From NCBI RefSeq assembly GCF_004339095.1, contig NZ_SMGQ01000011.1:1141652-1205651 (forward strand): 64,000 nt of DNA. Reading direction: 5' to 3'. Positions 54,772 to 63,480 of this stretch are shown piece by piece. Origin of the DNA: Natranaerovirga hydrolytica (GTDB lineage: Bacteria > Bacillota > Clostridia > Lachnospirales > DSM-24629). The notes beneath the pieces were generated by a model. It searched no databases, was not told the DNA's origin, and saw only the letters and a list, made by a program, of their open reading frames with translations. The translations under genes and the position numbers were made by a program. Position 1 is the first letter of the stretch, and each line of letters starts with the position of its first letter.

Positions 54772-55653
54772 TTATAAGAAAAAATAATGTCCATGTATTT
54801 GTTTATAAAAAGTTCTATTTCTTCCAGGCCAACTGTTCATAGATGGTGTAAAATATAAAGCTTCTCCAATATTATTATGACCTTCTAATGCCTCAATAGC
54901 AGCTTGTACACTTTCTTCATTAGGTGTATTATTAATGGTCCCATTCACCGTTGGTGTAAATTGAACCCCGTATCGAGTATCAAATATAACCTCTTTTATG
55001 GTATTAGGGAATATACTACTGTTTTTCCTATTAATGACCACATTTGCAACGGCTAATTTGCCTTGGTAAGGCTCATATCCCGCTTCAGCTTGTACAATTT
55101 TTGATAACCATTCTACATCTTCATCTGTATAGTTTTTTTCTTCTATTTCTTCTACAGGTTCTGTTAGAATAAATCTATCTTGTACCGTGATATTAGGATC
55201 GTTAATGACTACAGCGTTCTTCTCATGATCCCAGTGAATTTCTTTAGCACCAAATAAATCAGAAAAAAATCTTAATGGCACATAAGTATTACCTTCTTTT
55301 AATATAATATCTAGGTCATAATCTTGTGCTTCGTTATTAACTGTTACAGTATTGGCATTGGAATCAGCTATAACAACATAACCATTAACCAAAATGATTG
55401 CTTCATTTGTTACTCTATTCCATAATATTTCTTCTGCTTCAAAGATTTCTGCTAAAGTTCTTATAGGAATATAAACCTGTTGATCAACTATTTTGGTTTG
55501 TTCTTGAAGATCCAAGTCAATTTCATTTATCGTTATGTTAACATCAATACTTGCAAGCGATGTATGTGTCGATTCTATATTCGCAGCATTTACAGTCATT
55601 GTGCTTACCAGTAACAAACACAGTAAACTCACTGCTTGTATAGCTTTTTTCAT
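54772..55653 (-). CDS. SleB-type cell wall hydrolase with copper-amine-oxidase-like domains
   Basis: 293 aa. Signal peptide (about 1-24, cleavage after VNAA). Two copper-amine-oxidase-like modules (KIVDQQVYIPIRTLAEIFEA; ILKEGNTYVPLRFFSDLFGA). A C-terminal Hydrolase_2 domain (VEWLSKIVQAEAGYEPYQGK; NVVINRKNSSIFPNTIKEV) carries the catalytic Glu in QAEAG. No LysM repeat, unlike its neighbour at 53097. The two genes look like an old tandem duplication, now separated by the palindrome block. ATG 55653 follows AGGAGTGAG. Confidence 0.9.
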   Translation of the reverse strand: MKKAIQAVSLLCLLLVSTMTVNAANIESTHTSLASIDVNITINEIDLDLQEQTKIVDQQVYIPIRTLAEIFEAEEILWNRVTNEAIILVNGYVVIADSNANTVTVNNEAQDYDLDIILKEGNTYVPLRFFSDLFGAKEIHWDHEKNAVVINDPNITVQDRFILTEPVEEIEEKNYTDEDVEWLSKIVQAEAGYEPYQGKLAVANVVINRKNSSIFPNTIKEVIFDTRYGVQFTPTVNGTINNTPNEESVQAAIEALEGHNNIGEALYFTPSMNSWPGRNRTFYKQIHGHYFFL

Positions 55654-55755
55654 CTACTCACTCCTTATATTTTTTTCCTTATCCTATACATTATACCAAA
55701 TAATACAATTTTTATTCAATATTTTACTCCTATAATTTTTCTCCTATAAAAAACA

Positions 55756-55790
55756 GGAAAGTTTGTCTGTTATTAGTAAGACAAACTTCC
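55756..55790. terminator. Hairpin after tRNA-Thr/sigH
   Basis: GGAAAGTTTGTCT pairs with AGACAAACTT-CC with one bulge, about 110 bases past the tRNA 3' end. Probable terminator of the cysE-to-tRNA transcript. Confidence 0.6.
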
Positions 55791-55902
55791 CTATTTCGCA
55801 TAATATGTATGGACTATTTTAAACCATTAACTTAAAATTTCATTGATTTGCAATTTGGATTTGCAAAATTTTTACTCATTCTAGTGTTATTGAACACATA
55901 AG

Positions 55903-55975
55903 AGCTCCCGACGGGACTTGAACCCGAGACCTCCGCCTTACCAAGGCGACGCTCTACCTACTGAGCTACGAGAGC
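55903..55975 (-). tRNA. tRNA-Thr (GGU anticodon)
   Basis: 73-base cloverleaf. Acceptor GCTCTCG (55969-55975) pairs with CGGGAGC (55904-55910, one G-U). D arm GCTC...GAGC, anticodon loop TTGGTAA with GGT at positions 34-36, T loop TTCAAGT. The outermost T-stem pair is T-T. No CCA is encoded. Its first base is also the last base of the sigH stop codon. Confidence 0.93.
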
Positions 55976-56625
55976 TAATATTTAGTATCTTCTAGTATTA
56001 ATTCTACTTTTCTTTTGATTCTTTGTAATGCATTATCAATGGATTTTACTGTTCTATTTAAATGAACGGCAATCTCAGTATAATTAACACCATCTAAATA
56101 CAAGTGTAATACATTTTTTTCAAATTTTGAGAGTCTTTTTTCAAGCTCTTTTTCTATTATATACAAATTTTCCTTATCAATCAAGAGTTCTTCTGGATTT
56201 ATTATTTTTTCTGATGGCATTCTATCCATTAATGAATCTTTTTCATAGTCTTCTTCGAACATTGGCTTGTTTAGAGAAACATAAGAATTCAACGGAACAT
56301 GCTTTTTTCTTGTATAGGCTTTAATCGCCGTTATGATTTGTCTGGTAATACATAAGTCTGCAAATACTTTAAAAGATGTTTCTTTATCATTCTTATAATC
56401 TCTAATGGCTTTATACAAACCAATCATACCTTCTTGTATGATATCATCATTATCTGCACCTATTAAAAAATAAGTTCTTGCTTTCTTTTTTACCAAATTT
56501 TTATATTTGTTCATCAAAAATTCTAAGGCTTCATTGTCACCCTTTTTTATAAGTTGAATAAGACCTTCATCGTCATATTTATTGTATTCTTTAGAATATA
56601 TATTGTTTGGTATAGCATTATCCAT
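55975..56625 (-). CDS. sigH: Sporulation sigma factor SigH
   Basis: 216 aa. Region 2 (DNDDIIQEGMIGLYKAIRDY with FKVFADLCITRQIITAIKAY) and region 4 (LSKFEKNVLHLYLDGVNYTEIAVHLNRTVKSIDNALQRIKRK, HTH near 180-205) are typical of Sigma-H, which starts the sporulation cascade with Spo0A. It lies in the conserved cysS-mrnC-rlmB-rae1-sigH order of Firmicutes. ATG 56623-56625 follows AAGGTGAT; a GTG nine bases upstream is less likely. Confidence 0.96.
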   Translation of the reverse strand: MDNAIPNNIYSKEYNKYDDEGLIQLIKKGDNEALEFLMNKYKNLVKKKARTYFLIGADNDDIIQEGMIGLYKAIRDYKNDKETSFKVFADLCITRQIITAIKAYTRKKHVPLNSYVSLNKPMFEEDYEKDSLMDRMPSEKIINPEELLIDKENLYIIEKELEKRLSKFEKNVLHLYLDGVNYTEIAVHLNRTVKSIDNALQRIKRKVELILEDTKY

Positions 56626-56630
56626 ATGTA

Positions 56631-56789
56631 TCACCTTATTTTCTTCTCATCTTCTCCATCCAAGCAATTGTATCTGGAGAAAGATGAATGTTCTAAATAA
56701 TCTTCTGCTAATTCTTTTAACTCCGGCCAAGCATGAATGATATTGTATCCATCTACCAGCAAATATTCAACTGTCACTTTATCTATCAC
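56631..56789 (-). pseudogene. rae1: Truncated Rae1/YacP NYN-domain ribonuclease
   Basis: 52 codons starting at GTG 56787-56789 after GGAGGG. The first 30 residues are a clear YacP/Rae1 N-terminus: VEYLLVDGYNIIHAWPELKE, including the first catalytic Asp (VDGYN). After KELAEDYLEH the sequence changes to SSFSRYNCLDGEDEKKIR and stops, 5 bases before sigH. Full-length Rae1 is about 170 aa, so most of the NYN domain has been deleted. It is in the right syntenic place (between rlmB and sigH). Either a decaying pseudogene or a reused leader peptide. Confidence 0.82.
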
Positions 56790-56870
56790 GCCCTCCGAAA
56801 TTGTATTGTCTTTAAATATTTACATTTAAGTATACTATATTCCCATATGGTTTACAATTATAAAATCTTC

Positions 56871-57617
56871 CTATTTTCTTAGTCTTTGACGCACCACTTC
56901 AAATGCTAAAACACCTGTTGCAACAGAAGCATTTAAAGAATTAATCTCACCTGACATGGGTATAGACGCTACAAAATCACATTTTTCTTTAACGTTTTTA
57001 CTCACACCTTCTCCTTCACTGCCGACTACTAAGCCTATTGCGCCTTTTAAATCAATATCATACATACTGTCTCCATCCATATCACCACAAACAAACCATA
57101 ATCCTTTTTCTTTTAATTCTTCTATGGTTCTAGATAGATTGGTTACTTTTACAATTGGTGTATAGTTTATGGCTCCAGCAGAAGTTTTTGCAACCGTTGC
57201 TGTTAAACCTACCGCTCTTCTTTTGGGTATAACAATACCATGCGCCCCTGCAATGTTAGCTGTTCTAATAATGGCACCTAAATTATGGGGATCCATAATG
57301 CTATCCAAAATGATTATAAAAGGATCTTCTTCTTGTTCTTGTGCTTTTAATAATACATCTTCAATGGTTGCATAATTATAAGCTGCTGCATAAGCAATAA
57401 CACCTTGATGTTTTGTGCCTTCAGATACACTGTCTAATTTTTCTTTTTCTACAAAAGTAGTTACAATTTTTCTTTTCTTAGCTTCCTTAATAACGCTATT
57501 AATTGAGCCTTCTTGATTGCCTTTTTGTATTAGTATTTTATCTATGCTTCTATCTGACTTTAATGCTTCTATAACCGCATTACGGCCTTCAATAATTAAA
57601 TTTAGTTCTTCACTCAT
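56871..57617 (-). CDS. rlmB: 23S rRNA 2'-O-methyltransferase RlmB-type (SpoU family)
   Basis: 248 aa. N-terminal L30e-like substrate-binding domain (IIEGRNAVIEALKSDRSID) and a C-terminal SPOUT knot with motifs I (LDSIMDPHNLGAIIRTANIAG), II (GLVVGSEGEGVSKNV) and III (IPMSGEINSLNASVATGVLAFE). It methylates a guanosine ribose in 23S rRNA. ATG 57615-57617 follows AAGGATG. Two copies of the dispersed repeat lie between it and the upstream flippase gene. Confidence 0.95.
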   Translation of the reverse strand: MSEELNLIIEGRNAVIEALKSDRSIDKILIQKGNQEGSINSVIKEAKKRKIVTTFVEKEKLDSVSEGTKHQGVIAYAAAYNYATIEDVLLKAQEQEEDPFIIILDSIMDPHNLGAIIRTANIAGAHGIVIPKRRAVGLTATVAKTSAGAINYTPIVKVTNLSRTIEELKEKGLWFVCGDMDGDSMYDIDLKGAIGLVVGSEGEGVSKNVKEKCDFVASIPMSGEINSLNASVATGVLAFEVVRQRLRK

Positions 57618-57654
57618 ATTCAATACATCCTTTTCATTATATAAGTATTTGTGG

Positions 57655-57727
57655 TGCTTACGTTAGTTTTCACTGAAAATGTAATTTCCAAATCCTTACC
57701 AGTAAGTTTGCAAATTAGACTTTCATA
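57655..57727 (-). repeat. Dispersed two-hairpin repeat, copy E1
   Basis: Long palindrome GAAAATGTAATTTCCAAATC / GTAAGTTTGCAAATTAGACT with the tip CTTAC/GTAAG. Compared with E2 (CTTGC/GCAAG) both sides of the tip changed together. The second hairpin is degenerate. It lies in the leader of rlmB. Confidence 0.75.
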
Positions 57728-57731
57728 TTAG

Positions 57732-57826
57732 CTCAACTTATGCCTCTTACTAGCGTAAGAGACACAAGTTTCGTTGAAAGTATTATTCTCAAATCCTTGC
57801 CAGCAAGTTTGAGAATAATACTTTCA
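57732..57826 (-). repeat. Dispersed two-hairpin repeat, copy E2 (best copy)
   Basis: Hairpin 1 (57776-57825): 18 bp perfect (GAAAGTATTATTCTCAAA / TTTGAGAATAATACTTTC) with an inner CTTGC-CA-GCAAG. Hairpin 2 (about 57735-57769): ACTTGTGTCTCTTAC / GTAAGAGGCATAAGT read on the minus strand, 15 pairs of which two are G-U only in minus-strand RNA. The element begins inside the stop codon (TGA 57824-57826) of the flippase gene. Confidence 0.85.
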
Positions 57827-59404
57827 TATCAACCTAATTTTTTTTAAGGTTTTTATAATACTCTGGTGTTTTGGTAATGCATATAAATCTTCTTCTTGAA
57901 CACTTTTGGTTAGGAATAACAGTATGATGTAGACCATACCACCTATTCCAATAGATAGAATAGTTGCTACATCCCTACCTATAATGGATATCATAGTATA
58001 GTAGGTTATAACTACTATGGTTCCCATTATTATAGCTGATATAAATATTTTGATGAAGTTATTCACTTCATACACTTTGTCTTTAATTACTTTTTTCAGT
58101 GCCATATAGTTTAATAATGTAAATACCATATAAAAACCGATAGAGCCTATTAAAGCACCTTGTCCTAATAAAGGACTTGATATTAATAAAAAGTTTAGTA
58201 TAAGCTTTATGATTGCTCCTGCAAGTATATGCCATACAGGCTTCATATAATATCCTAAACCGTGAAGTATACTGGCTAAGGCTTGTCCAATAATAATAAA
58301 AAACAAACAGATACTATACAACCTTAAGTATTCATACCCCAAATAATTGTCTCTATAAATCAGCTGCATAACTGGTTTAGATAAAAGTCCTAAACCAATG
58401 GCACTTGGAAAAGCCAGTAATAAACTGAATCTTAATGAGGTTTGTATAGAATCCTTTAGTTCTTTTATATTGTTTTTTTCTTTTGCCTGAGCAATAGCTG
58501 GAACCGTACTCACCATTAGTGCCACTGCAAAAGTTAATGGCACATTAATGATGCTAAAAGATTTACTAATTTGTCCATTAATGGTATTGGCTTGTTCTCC
58601 AATACCTGCAATTTCTAAACCATTATACAATGTGAGCGTATCAATTGAAGTCATGATGGAATATCCAGATGCTCCTATGGTTATGGGTATTGCCAATAAG
58701 ACTAATTTCTTTCCTAAAGCTTTAAAGTTATAATTGTAATGTTTCAAGATTATATTTTCTCTTCTTTTGGTCTTTAAAAAAACAATAATTAGATAAAGAG
58801 AAGACAGTATAAATCCTAAAGAGGTTCCAATTGCTGCACCAAAAATGGCTATATGTATATCCATTCCTTTTTGTAACAAAACATATGTTAATCCAAGTCC
58901 AAATATCACTTTAATAAAAGCCTCTATAATTTGGCTTGTGGCAGTGGGTATCATAATTTGTCTTCCTTGAAAAAAACCTTTAATTGCTCCACCAACACAT
59001 ACAAATACAGTGGATATACCTATACCATAAATAACATATATGGTTTCTCTCTCCCAGCCAGCTATACTGATAAGCCAATTGCCACCTATAAAAAAGAAAA
59101 GTGTTACAACCACACCAAAAACCATTAATAAAATTAAAGCTGTTTTAAAATAAGCGTATGCTTCCCCTTCTTCTTTCGCTTCGATTTTTTCTGAAATTAA
59201 TTTTGAAATGGTTTGAGGCATACCTGTAATTGCAATCGCTGTAAAAATCATAAACGTAGGGTAAAATGCTTGATAATAGCCTAATCCCTCATCACCTGTT
59301 AAATAAATTAGAGGGATTCTAAAAAACATACTCAATATTCTTGTGATAATCCCTGCTATGGATAGTAGCATTGTCCCTTTTATAAAAACTTTTGAATTGC
59401 TCAT
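57824..59404 (-). CDS. Polysaccharide/lipid flippase of the MATE/MOP superfamily (SpoVB/MurJ-like)
   Basis: 526 aa with about 14 TM helices and short loops; polysaccharide_synt family. Landmarks: KGTMLLSIAGIITRILSMFF at the N-terminus, YYQAFYPTFMIFTAIAITGMP, and SIINVPLTFAVALMVSTVPA. Candidates are lipid-II or spore-cortex precursor flipping (SpoVB) or teichoic/capsular export. It interrupts the usual mrnC-rlmB neighbourhood. ATG 59404 lies 10 bases after the mrnC stop, so it is in the cysE operon. Confidence 0.88.
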   Translation of the reverse strand: MSNSKVFIKGTMLLSIAGIITRILSMFFRIPLIYLTGDEGLGYYQAFYPTFMIFTAIAITGMPQTISKLISEKIEAKEEGEAYAYFKTALILLMVFGVVVTLFFFIGGNWLISIAGWERETIYVIYGIGISTVFVCVGGAIKGFFQGRQIMIPTATSQIIEAFIKVIFGLGLTYVLLQKGMDIHIAIFGAAIGTSLGFILSSLYLIIVFLKTKRRENIILKHYNYNFKALGKKLVLLAIPITIGASGYSIMTSIDTLTLYNGLEIAGIGEQANTINGQISKSFSIINVPLTFAVALMVSTVPAIAQAKEKNNIKELKDSIQTSLRFSLLLAFPSAIGLGLLSKPVMQLIYRDNYLGYEYLRLYSICLFFIIIGQALASILHGLGYYMKPVWHILAGAIIKLILNFLLISSPLLGQGALIGSIGFYMVFTLLNYMALKKVIKDKVYEVNNFIKIFISAIIMGTIVVITYYTMISIIGRDVATILSIGIGGMVYIILLFLTKSVQEEDLYALPKHQSIIKTLKKIRLI

Positions 59405-59414
59405 CTATATTCCC

Positions 59415-59837
59415 CTATTCTAGATTCTCTAATCCATATTGTATAATATCTATTATTCTTTTATACTCTTTTGCTAAATAAAGATGTCCAATTAAAGCTT
59501 CAAACCCTGTAGCAACCCGATAATCTACAATAGAACTATTTTTGGGACTGCTACCTGATTTGGCATTTCTCCCTCTTTTATAAACTTTTTCTTCTTCTTC
59601 CGTTATGATATCTTGAATTTGCTTCATCATCTGAGCTTGTGTTGAAGCTTTTACAATACTACTTGATTCATTATGCAGTTTATTGACCGGCGCATTACCC
59701 TTAGAGACAATTTTGGTTCGAATGATTAATTCAAAAACAACATCACCTATATAAGCTAATACCAATGGTGAATATGTTTTTATATCATAATCTTTTAAAT
59801 CTAATTGTTCCTTCATGTAATCCATAAACTCGTTCAT
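59415..59837 (-). CDS. mrnC: Mini-ribonuclease III
   Basis: 140 aa, the whole length of Mini-III: an RNase III catalytic domain without a dsRNA-binding domain. PLVLAYIGDVVFELIIRTKI holds the catalytic Asp, VNKLHNESSSIVKASTQAQ the conserved helix, and FEALIGHLYLA the second acidic site. It matures 23S rRNA ends. It is next to cysS as in Bacillus. ATG 59837 follows AAGGTGAT. Confidence 0.96.
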   Translation of the reverse strand: MNEFMDYMKEQLDLKDYDIKTYSPLVLAYIGDVVFELIIRTKIVSKGNAPVNKLHNESSSIVKASTQAQMMKQIQDIITEEEEKVYKRGRNAKSGSSPKNSSIVDYRVATGFEALIGHLYLAKEYKRIIDIIQYGLENLE

Positions 59838-59881
59838 TCATTAATCACCTTATTAATCTTTCGTTTATTTGTAGTACTTAA

Positions 59882-61279
59882 CTATATACGTTTCCATCTC
59901 ATGCCTTCTCTTGTATCTTCAATGAGAATGCCTTTTTCTTTTAATTCATCTCTGATTTCATCTGCTTTTTTAAAGTCTTTATTTTTTCTAGCTTCTTGTC
60001 TTTGTCTAATGAGTTCCTCGATATCTTCTTCTAATAATTCCTTAGTTTCTTCAACATTTAGAGCCAATGTCTCACACAATTGGGTAATTGTATTTTTAAC
60101 AATTTGAGCAAAATCTTTTGAACTTTCATGGGTAACATTTGAATTTGCAAATCGTACCAGTTCAAAAATAGCTGCAATAGCATCTGCCGTATTAAAATCA
60201 TCTTCCATTGCTTTTTCAAATTTATCCACATATATTTTTAAATGCTTTTCATTATCTATTTCTGTTTTTGTTAAGTCATGTGTTTCTGAATGCTCAATAA
60301 TATAATTCAAATTAAACACTGCTGTTTTTATTCTTTCTAAACTACTGGCTGCTGATTCCATTAATTCTCTACTAAAATTTAAAGGACTTCTATAATGGGC
60401 ATTTAACATAAAAAATCTTAAGATATCATAAGAAAATTCATTGGCTACTTCTCTTACAGTAAAGAAATTACCTTCAGATTTTGACATTTTTCGATTGTCA
60501 ATATTTAAAAATGCATTATGAATCCAATATTTTGCAAAATTTTTACCATTTGCAGCTTCACTTTGAGCAATTTCATTTTCGTGATGTGGGAAAACCAAAT
60601 CCTCTCCACCAGCGTGGATATCTATTTGTTCTCCAAGATAATTGCGTGCCATTACTGAACACTCAATATGCCATCCTGGTCTACCCTCTCCCCAAGGCGA
60701 CTGCCATACGGGTTCATTTTCTTTTTTAGGTTTCCAAAGCACAAAATCCATAGGATCTTCTTTGTCTTCGTTAACGGCTATTCTTGCCCCTGCTTCCAAA
60801 TCTTCTATCTTCTTATTGGATAACTTTCCGTATGTTTCAAACTTTTTGGTTCTAAAATAAACTGTACCTTCTTTTTCATAAGCATAACCCTTTTGAATTA
60901 GCTTTTCAATCATCGTTACCATCTCGCTAATCTCTTCTGTTGCTTTAGGGTGTTTGGTTGCTCTTTTTACATTGAGTCCATCTGCGTCTCTTAAAGCTTC
61001 TTTTATATATTTTTCTGCTACTTCTTTAGAAGGTATGTTTTCTCTTTTTGATTTTTCAATAATCTTATCATCTATATCTGTAAAATTTTGTACATAATTT
61101 ACTTCATAACCTTTATATTCAAAATATCTTCTTATGGTATCAAATACAATATAAGGTCTTGCATTGCCTATATGAATATAATCATACACTGTTGGACCAC
61201 ATACATACATCTTCACTTTTCCTTCTTCAATTGGAATAAATTCTTCCATTTGTTTTGTAAGGGTATTATATAATCTCAT
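59882..61279 (-). CDS. cysS: Cysteinyl-tRNA synthetase
   Basis: 465 aa class I synthetase. The zinc Cys and HIGH-like motif are in [20 protein letters not shown], further zinc ligands in WHIECSVMA and [11 protein letters not shown], and KMSKS in [18 protein letters not shown] domain follows. It is co-transcribed with cysE under a cysteine T-box. ATG 61279 follows GGAGG. Confidence 0.98.
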   Translation of the reverse strand: MRLYNTLTKQMEEFIPIEEGKVKMYVCGPTVYDYIHIGNARPYIVFDTIRRYFEYKGYEVNYVQNFTDIDDKIIEKSKRENIPSKEVAEKYIKEALRDADGLNVKRATKHPKATEEISEMVTMIEKLIQKGYAYEKEGTVYFRTKKFETYGKLSNKKIEDLEAGARIAVNEDKEDPMDFVLWKPKKENEPVWQSPWGEGRPGWHIECSVMARNYLGEQIDIHAGGEDLVFPHHENEIAQSEAANGKNFAKYWIHNAFLNIDNRKMSKSEGNFFTVREVANEFSYDILRFFMLNAHYRSPLNFSRELMESAASSLERIKTAVFNLNYIIEHSETHDLTKTEIDNEKHLKIYVDKFEKAMEDDFNTADAIAAIFELVRFANSNVTHESSKDFAQIVKNTITQLCETLALNVEETKELLEEDIEELIRQRQEARKNKDFKKADEIRDELKEKGILIEDTREGMRWKRI

Positions 61280-61308
61280 ATCTTTACCTCCATATTTTTA
61301 TCCATTGC

Positions 61309-61947
61309 TTAATTAATATTTTGTTTTTCCTCTAGTGCTTTTAGTCTTTCTTTCAGTAAGCATAATTCTGATTCTATTGGATCAGGCAAATTAATTTGAT
61401 CCAATGTGTCGCTGGGTCTGACTTTTTTATCATTGATTTTAACAACTCTTCCTGGTATGCCAACAACTGTACAATTAGACGGTACTTCCTTTAATACAAC
61501 TGAGCCTGCTCCAATTCTTGAATTGTCTCCTACTTTAAATGAGCCAATGACTTTTGCACCTGCACTTACCATTACATTATTGCCAATAGTAGGATGTCTT
61601 TTTCCTTTTTCTTTGCCTGTTCCACCTAAGGTAACGCCTTGATATAAAGTGACATTATCTCCTATTTCGCAGGTTTCACCTATAACCGCACCCACACCAT
61701 GATCAATAAATAATCCTTTGCCAATTCTAGCACCTGGATGTATATCTATCCCTGTTTTTTTTGCTGCTCTTGTAGATATCCATCTTGCTAAAAAATACCT
61801 TTTATGATTGTATAGCCAATGAGCTATTCTGTATTTGTACATTGCTTTAAAGCTAGGGTATAAAAAAACTTCAAACTTTGATTTTAAAGCTGGATCTCTT
61901 TCTTTAATAACATCCATTTCTTCTTTTATAAATTTTATTATGCCCAA
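61309..61947 (-). CDS. cysE: Serine O-acetyltransferase
   Basis: 212 aa. N-terminal helical region ([18 protein letters not shown]) and a left-handed beta helix of hexapeptide repeats ([19 protein letters not shown], with the catalytic His; [16 protein letters not shown]). It makes O-acetylserine for cysteine synthesis. I start at TTG 61945-61947 because GGGAGTG lies 6 bases upstream; a GTG at 61986 falls right at the leader terminator. First gene of cysE-cysS-mrnC-flippase-rlmB-sigH. Confidence 0.94.
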   Translation of the reverse strand: MGIIKFIKEEMDVIKERDPALKSKFEVFLYPSFKAMYKYRIAHWLYNHKRYFLARWISTRAAKKTGIDIHPGARIGKGLFIDHGVGAVIGETCEIGDNVTLYQGVTLGGTGKEKGKRHPTIGNNVMVSAGAKVIGSFKVGDNSRIGAGSVVLKEVPSNCTVVGIPGRVVKINDKKVRPSDTLDQINLPDPIESELCLLKERLKALEEKQNIN

Positions 61948-61984
61948 TGGAATCACTCCCTTTTTAGTGATTTTGGTTTTTTCC

Positions 61985-62230
61985 ACAAGAAAACTCCCTC
62001 TCTTTATCTAACTAAAGAGACGGAGTTAATATCCGCGGTTCCACTCTTATTAGAAGCATTTCAAGCTTCTCTCTTAATACGTTGTAACGGACGTTAACCG
62101 AATTAAGCTACTTATTTCACTTAATCGACTCCAGGATGCACTTCACATAGATTAACTTTCAAACTGCTTTCAGCCAATGGCAGTTATTCTCTTTAAAGTA
62201 GCACTATATTACTCTTCCTATCATAGTCTT
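61985..62230 (-). ncRNA. T-box leader, cysteine-specific, upstream of cysE
   Basis: On the minus strand, the specifier codon TGC is at 62138-62140 (context GAAGTGCATC) and the T-box core AGAGTGGAACCGCGG at 62033-62047. A terminator (AACTCC-TCTCTTTA / TAAAGAGA-GGAGTT, 61991-62028) is followed by a T tract. UGC is a cysteine codon, matching cysE and cysS. The 5' limit is approximate. Confidence 0.95.
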
Positions 62231-62314
62231 TCATAACCATTACTATTATAATATATCAATATAATAATATCGTCAATACATACTTTAATATATGTTTATT
62301 TTTATAAAGGGTTA

Positions 62315-63463
62315 CTATACAATTTCATTAAAATACATTTTATTTTGTATCATTTTATTTTCTAGCAAATTGTAACTGTCTATATTATAGACCTTTACTT
62401 TGTCTAAATCATAAAGGGTTTTTAAATCTGTATATCCCATTAACCATTCCATTAAAGTATCAACGGTCATTTCTATATCCGGTTTTTCATTTGTTCGTTC
62501 AATTTCAGTGAGACCTTGGTTGCATTTATAAATACCAGTATTTTCTTTTATAATTGGATCAATAATTCTTATTTTAAATGCCACTGGCAAGTTAAACAGT
62601 CTTAGAAACTTTTCTACTTGTATAACCCTTCCCATAATATAAGGTTTAAAAACAATCTTCGTATCTTTACCGTAAGGTATAAAGTGATTGATCTCTAAAT
62701 GATGTGCATTTATTTTTATCTTTTCTGCAATAGAAGTATCACTTATATACGTTAATATATGTTTTAAAACATTATAATCACTATACATCATTTCCCTTAC
62801 TTCACATATGTCTTCTAGATTATGGTATATGATATATCCAGCCATTTGATTGGATTCATTATAAAATGCCACCATTTCACCCTTTTCAGAATCGATTTCA
62901 CAGTAAATATTTTGCCATAGACGATGATCCCTTTTAACATAAGTTTTATAATTTTGTTCCATATAGTGTTTAAAAAAAGTACGCATTTCATCTACAGCAT
63001 CTATCTTTATTGCTTTTCCTTCATAAGACCTGCACTTATAATTAATAAGTTCTTTATTGTTAATATAGACTTCATATCTATTATAAATAAAAGAAAAATC
63101 AAATCGTGTATATATTCTTTCATCAATTGGCATTAATAGAGTGAAACTATGTCCTTTATTATATAATCGGTAAAGACTTTCTAACATAGTTGCTTTCATA
63201 TAACCTTGACCTTCATATTCAGGCTTGGTGGCTACACCTACAATATAATCTACAGTTTCATTCTGATGATTGATTAACATGTTGTAGGGATTAAGATGAA
63301 TCATTGATATAATGATATCTTCTTTTTTATTTAATAATATTTCATTATCTATGGCTTTTACATCATAATAGTACTTTGTAAATGATTTTGAATCACCAAA
63401 TATATCTTGCCACATTTTCATTAACTCAGTTGTATCTGTATCTGTTGCCAATACCATAGGCAT
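62315..63463 (-). CDS. GNAT N-acetyltransferase, Eis-like
   Basis: 382 aa. N-terminal GNAT domain with the acetyl-CoA loop VGVATKPEYEGQGYMKATML near 90-108. A second GNAT-like fold follows (about 160-290) and a C-terminal SCP2-like part (about 310-380). This three-part layout is that of Eis-type acetyltransferases. The substrate is unknown. ATG 63463 follows GGTGAT. It begins 17 bases after the stop of the DUF2156 gene, so they form one unit. Confidence 0.85.
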   Translation of the reverse strand: MPMVLATDTDTTELMKMWQDIFGDSKSFTKYYYDVKAIDNEILLNKKEDIIISMIHLNPYNMLINHQNETVDYIVGVATKPEYEGQGYMKATMLESLYRLYNKGHSFTLLMPIDERIYTRFDFSFIYNRYEVYINNKELINYKCRSYEGKAIKIDAVDEMRTFFKHYMEQNYKTYVKRDHRLWQNIYCEIDSEKGEMVAFYNESNQMAGYIIYHNLEDICEVREMMYSDYNVLKHILTYISDTSIAEKIKINAHHLEINHFIPYGKDTKIVFKPYIMGRVIQVEKFLRLFNLPVAFKIRIIDPIIKENTGIYKCNQGLTEIERTNEKPDIEMTVDTLMEWLMGYTDLKTLYDLDKVKVYNIDSYNLLENKMIQNKMYFNEIV

Positions 63464-63480
63464 TTTATCACCTGCTAACT

